Source: Epiperipatus broadwayi (taxonomy: Eukaryota > Onychophora > Udeonychophora > Euonychophora > Peripatidae). From it: a stretch of 64,000 nucleotides of DNA. The translations under genes were made by a program, and so were the position numbers. This document shows positions 61,335-64,000 of this stretch, in pieces (the first letter of the stretch is position 1; each line of letters begins with the position of its first letter). Under the pieces are notes generated by a model. The model saw nothing but the letters and a program-made list of their open reading frames with translations. It ran no database searches and was not told the DNA's origin. The stretch lies in NCBI GenBank assembly GCA_028023455.1, contig JAQFVV010000184.1, forward strand, positions 120,001 through 184,000, in the 5' to 3' direction.

Positions 61335-61490
61335 CTTCTTTGTATCAATAATTTCAATCTCTGCTATCAAGTTGCAGTCTTAATGTCTATATAAATATAT
61401 TAGACCATTAATAAAAAGGAGATTGTCTTGACAACAGTTTGAAATTGTTGATTATTATTGATATTGAGAATGTCTAAGTATTGACTGGTT
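61335..61490 (+). repeat. Dispersed repeat (family D), copy 2
   Basis: Same block order as 58020-58200, with a few small indels. Its position only 3 kb away could reflect local duplication rather than independent insertion. Confidence 0.65.
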
Positions 61491-62220
61491 TTTAATTAAT
61501 TAAATACTTTATCTTTCTTATTGAATTGCCAAATTCATATAATATTAAAATCATTTACTTTTTTATTCAACGATAAAAATTAAATCATTTACTTTCTTTA
61601 TTACTTTTACAAAGCTTCACAGATGTTGGATAGATACCGTCAATAGTGAGTTATAATTATATGAAGCATGGTAAAAATAATAAAGAAAGTAAATGATATT
61701 AATATTAATTAAATACCTCATAAATAAGTAATCTATTAACTTTATGGTATTTATGTTTTTATAGAAATCTATAGTGTACTGCTAGTGATTATATATAATA
61801 CTACATGTTTCATAATTTTTTTTAAAAAAAATATCATTAGTTTTAAGATTTTAAAACGCAAACTTGTAAAAATAAAAGTATCGCGTCATATTTTTCTTTT
61901 AGAATAAAAATTCTTAGCAAGAGGGGGGAGAAATCTAAAATTGAATTAGAAAAAATTTAAAACTCTTGTTTTTTCTCTGTCTTTAAAGAAAACTTTTATA
62001 AAGTAAAAATTTAAATATGTGAAATCAGAATAAAAATTAGTCTGTAAAAATAAAATGTTTGTAAAACTTTCAAAAATGTAATTGATTAGTTTATAAGATT
62101 GCTGATTAAATTGTATTACCTAAAAAACTGTAAACTATCTTTCCGAGATCGTTCAGATGAATCTGAACAAGGATTAAGATAACAAGAAATGTAAAATTAA
62201 TTAAAAGACAGATTTTGAAT

Positions 62221-62332
62221 GTCAAGCGTTATTAGCTGAGAGGTCATCGCAGCCGCCTTGCAAGCAAGTAATTAGTTGCAGACGGTTGTGGGTTCGCCTC
62301 CCGGCCGATGCTATGACATATGAGAAAAAAAG
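62221..62332 (+). repeat. Young tRNA-derived SINE (family A) with 15-bp target duplication
   Basis: The 112-bp insert starts GTCAAGCGTTATTAGCTGAG, has A box TTAGCTGAGAGG, B box GGTTCGCCTCC in GTGGGTTCGCCTCCCGG, then CGATGCTATGACATATGAG and an A-rich tail. The exact 15-bp repeat AGACAGATTTTGAAT flanks it (62206-62220 and 62333-62347). Such a tRNA head, A tail and duplication define a LINE-mobilised SINE. It would be transcribed by RNA polymerase III and copied by a partner LINE, possibly of the RTE type also present here. Confidence 0.92.
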
Positions 62333-62399
62333 AGACAGATTTTGAATTAAGATCAAAATTAAAAATAACGATAACAAATTAAAACAATAGGAGAGAAAA

Positions 62400-62960
62400 A
62401 AGTATATAAAGTCACTCTCTCTTTCTCTCTCTATTATTATTCAGTCTCGTCTGCAATTTGTGATCAAGTTATTCCAGTTGTCAAATTGTTATTAGTCCGA
62501 AGTTCGGGTTTTCTAAAGAATGTAGGATGCAGAATATTCGGAAATTGTAAACGCAGTAGTAAGCCAATTATTACTGCTGCGGTCAACATTAATGGAGAGG
62601 CTGCATGAACCATGGAAGTGTCCAACAGGGCTTCATGCGGTCAACATTAATGGAGAGGCCGCATGAGTCATGGAAGTGTCCAACAGGGCTTCATGCCCCA
62701 AAGCCCTCAGCAATCAACATTGCTTGCCTGAACAAACAACCAAAACAAATGCCTAGATAGTGAATGCCACTAATCTTTCTCTCCCATTATTAATCCACAG
62801 AACGAAAGACAAGCCTTGGAAAACATCGACAGAGAACCAAAAGGCCAACCAGTTGGAAAGCAAAACGAAATGGAAAACAAAACTATTGGACATTATGCAC
62901 AAAATGAAAACTTAAGTAAAAATACTTTTAAATATACAGTATTCTTAAATGAATGAACTT
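62400..62960 (+). other. TATA-plus-pyrimidine island with 58-bp duplication and coding-like tail
   Basis: AGTATATAAAG (62401) is followed by CACTCTCTCTTTCTCTCTC and a TCAGTC initiator-like string. A 58-bp unit beginning GCGGTCAACATTAATGGAGA is repeated at 62579 and 62637. Two short frames read MEVSNRASCPKALSNQHCLP then EQTTKTNA (near 62668), and, after a CCCATTATTAATCCACAG acceptor-like string, NERQALENIDREPKGQPVGK (62800 on). This could be the 5' end (LTR or promoter) of an unidentified retroelement, or a transcribed unit. No family recognised. Confidence 0.4.
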
Positions 62961-63174
62961 TCATCAACAGACTATTATAACTATAGCCTAAAGTCATTTA
63001 TATTTTTCTTATGTCAAGTCTTTTATTGTTATTTTATATTATATTAAATATATATGGGTGTAAATAATTAAATATTAATGTTTGCTTTAATTATTATTTT
63101 GTCTATTTTCTCTTTCTCTCTTGTCACTGCATCATCAGTAAATTAGTATATAGTTATTTTGTGTGTTAAGTAAA

Positions 63175-63420
63175 TATGCTAGACCCTGAGACAGAGTATG
63201 AGCTAGTCATGGGATATTTCAAATGATGGATTGTGTGTCATCCAGAACATGCTGATTATATATCTTATGATTAGCTGGCATCTGAGCAGTTGAGATGGGC
63301 CACAGTATGGAAATATGATTGAGTTATGCTTTGCATAGATTGATCTGACCATGGGTATCACTGATGGTTCTGCTGCCAATGGTATTCTCTCTGCTTGAAG
63401 GGCCAGTTCGTTCATGTAAT
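63175..63420. other. Unidentified higher-G+C island
   Basis: Seventy codons are open on the minus strand (63415-63203: LALQAERIPLAAEPSVIPMV ...), of non-AT-biased composition. No splice sites of good quality or family motif were found, so I leave it as a possible mobile-element coding remnant. Confidence 0.3.
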
Positions 63421-63538
63421 ATTAAAAATATAAGATTAAAAATTATATTAAAAGGTGTTTAAACCCAATTAAATAATAGCTTTTAAATGAACCCAGTTCA
63501 ATAGGAATTTAGGATAGTCTTATTTACAGCATATTTGT

Positions 63539-63850
63539 TGAAAAATCAACTAATCTCTTTCAGAATTCTTGTTCCCATGAATCAAATCTGACTTCATCAA
63601 CTACTCAAAGACCAATTGAGATCACATCAAACATAACAACTCAGTTTCTATTTAAAAAAAAAAAACTTGCGCAACATCCAATTTGATATTAAAGTTTGAA
63701 CATAAATTTTAGCAGTAATTTTAATTAAAAATTCATATTCAAATTTAATATCAAATTGAATGTTGGAGTTCATTTAAACAGAAAGTTACTATGTTTGCTA
63801 TAATCTAACTGATATCCATAATCTGCAAGAGATTAATAGATTTTTTTATC
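63539..63850. repeat. Foldback element (about 310 bp)
   Basis: The inner arms CATCCAATTTGATATTAAAG and TTTAATATCAAATTGAATG meet near 63722. Pairing continues outward imperfectly: CAGTTTCTATTTAAA with TTTAAACAGAAAGTT, and AACTAATCTCTTTCAG with CTGCAAGAGATTAAT. A single-arm relative lies at 61058-61235. Confidence 0.7.
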
Positions 63851-64000
63851 AGACCTTGTTACATATATAAATGTAAGTTTCTATAAATTTCTATAGAAGT
63901 TGAATATATAATAACATTAATAGATTACATATTTTATGTAGTATTTAGTTAATTAATATTATATATAAATAATAATCAATTATTGCTTTTTTCAAAAAAT

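Overview
The window is AT-rich, gene-poor animal nuclear DNA, roughly one quarter G+C by eye. It lies inside one large intron-rich gene on the minus strand. Four exons with consensus splice sites and compatible phases encode about 215 contiguous residues of a Rho-family guanine-nucleotide exchange factor of the MCF2L/DBS type: the end of the Sec14/CRAL-TRIO domain, then the start of the spectrin-repeat region. Exons in transcription order are 60169-60056, 58754-58638, 23164-22869 and 7068-6954, separated by introns of about 1.3, 35.5 and 15.8 kb. Earlier exons lie beyond 64000 and later ones (rest of the spectrin region, DH-PH) below 1. A possible internal promoter and first coding exon (minus, about 1385-1015) lies 3' of the last assigned exon.

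The introns are an archive of mobile DNA: (i) two RTE-type LINEs, one 5'-inverted (15933-18663, +) and one nearly complete but inactivated (36905-39850 or further, -); (ii) a decayed Penelope-like element with reverse transcriptase and GIY-YIG-like patches (about 3650-5010, +); (iii) an internally deleted Ty3/Gypsy-like LTR element (40791-44233, -); (iv) several tRNA-derived SINE families, two copies with clear target-site duplications; (v) many foldback/MITE-like palindromes; (vi) a 337-bp tandem array headed by a palindrome (45830-47641); and (vii) a 533-bp inverted repeat carrying a hammerhead ribozyme motif (9060-9118, +) beside tRNA-like promoter boxes.

Layout: 1-1.4 kb, possible alternative first exon; 1.4-6.9 kb, intron with a small palindrome and the Penelope relic; 6.95-7.07 kb, exon; 7.7-9.2 kb, two large palindromes including the hammerhead; 9.2-22.8 kb, intron with LINE copy 1; 22.87-23.16 kb, exon; 23.2-58.6 kb, giant intron with LINE copy 2, LTR element, tandem array, SINEs and palindromes; 58.6-60.2 kb, two exons; 60.2-64 kb, upstream intron with two young SINEs, a TATA/duplication island and foldbacks.

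The organism cannot be named from sequence alone. MCF2L/DBS with Sec14 plus spectrin, introns of tens of kilobases and this repeat mix point to an AT-rich invertebrate bilaterian (chelicerate or lophotrochozoan would fit). There are no bacterial features. All calls are by reading; no searches or folding programs were run.
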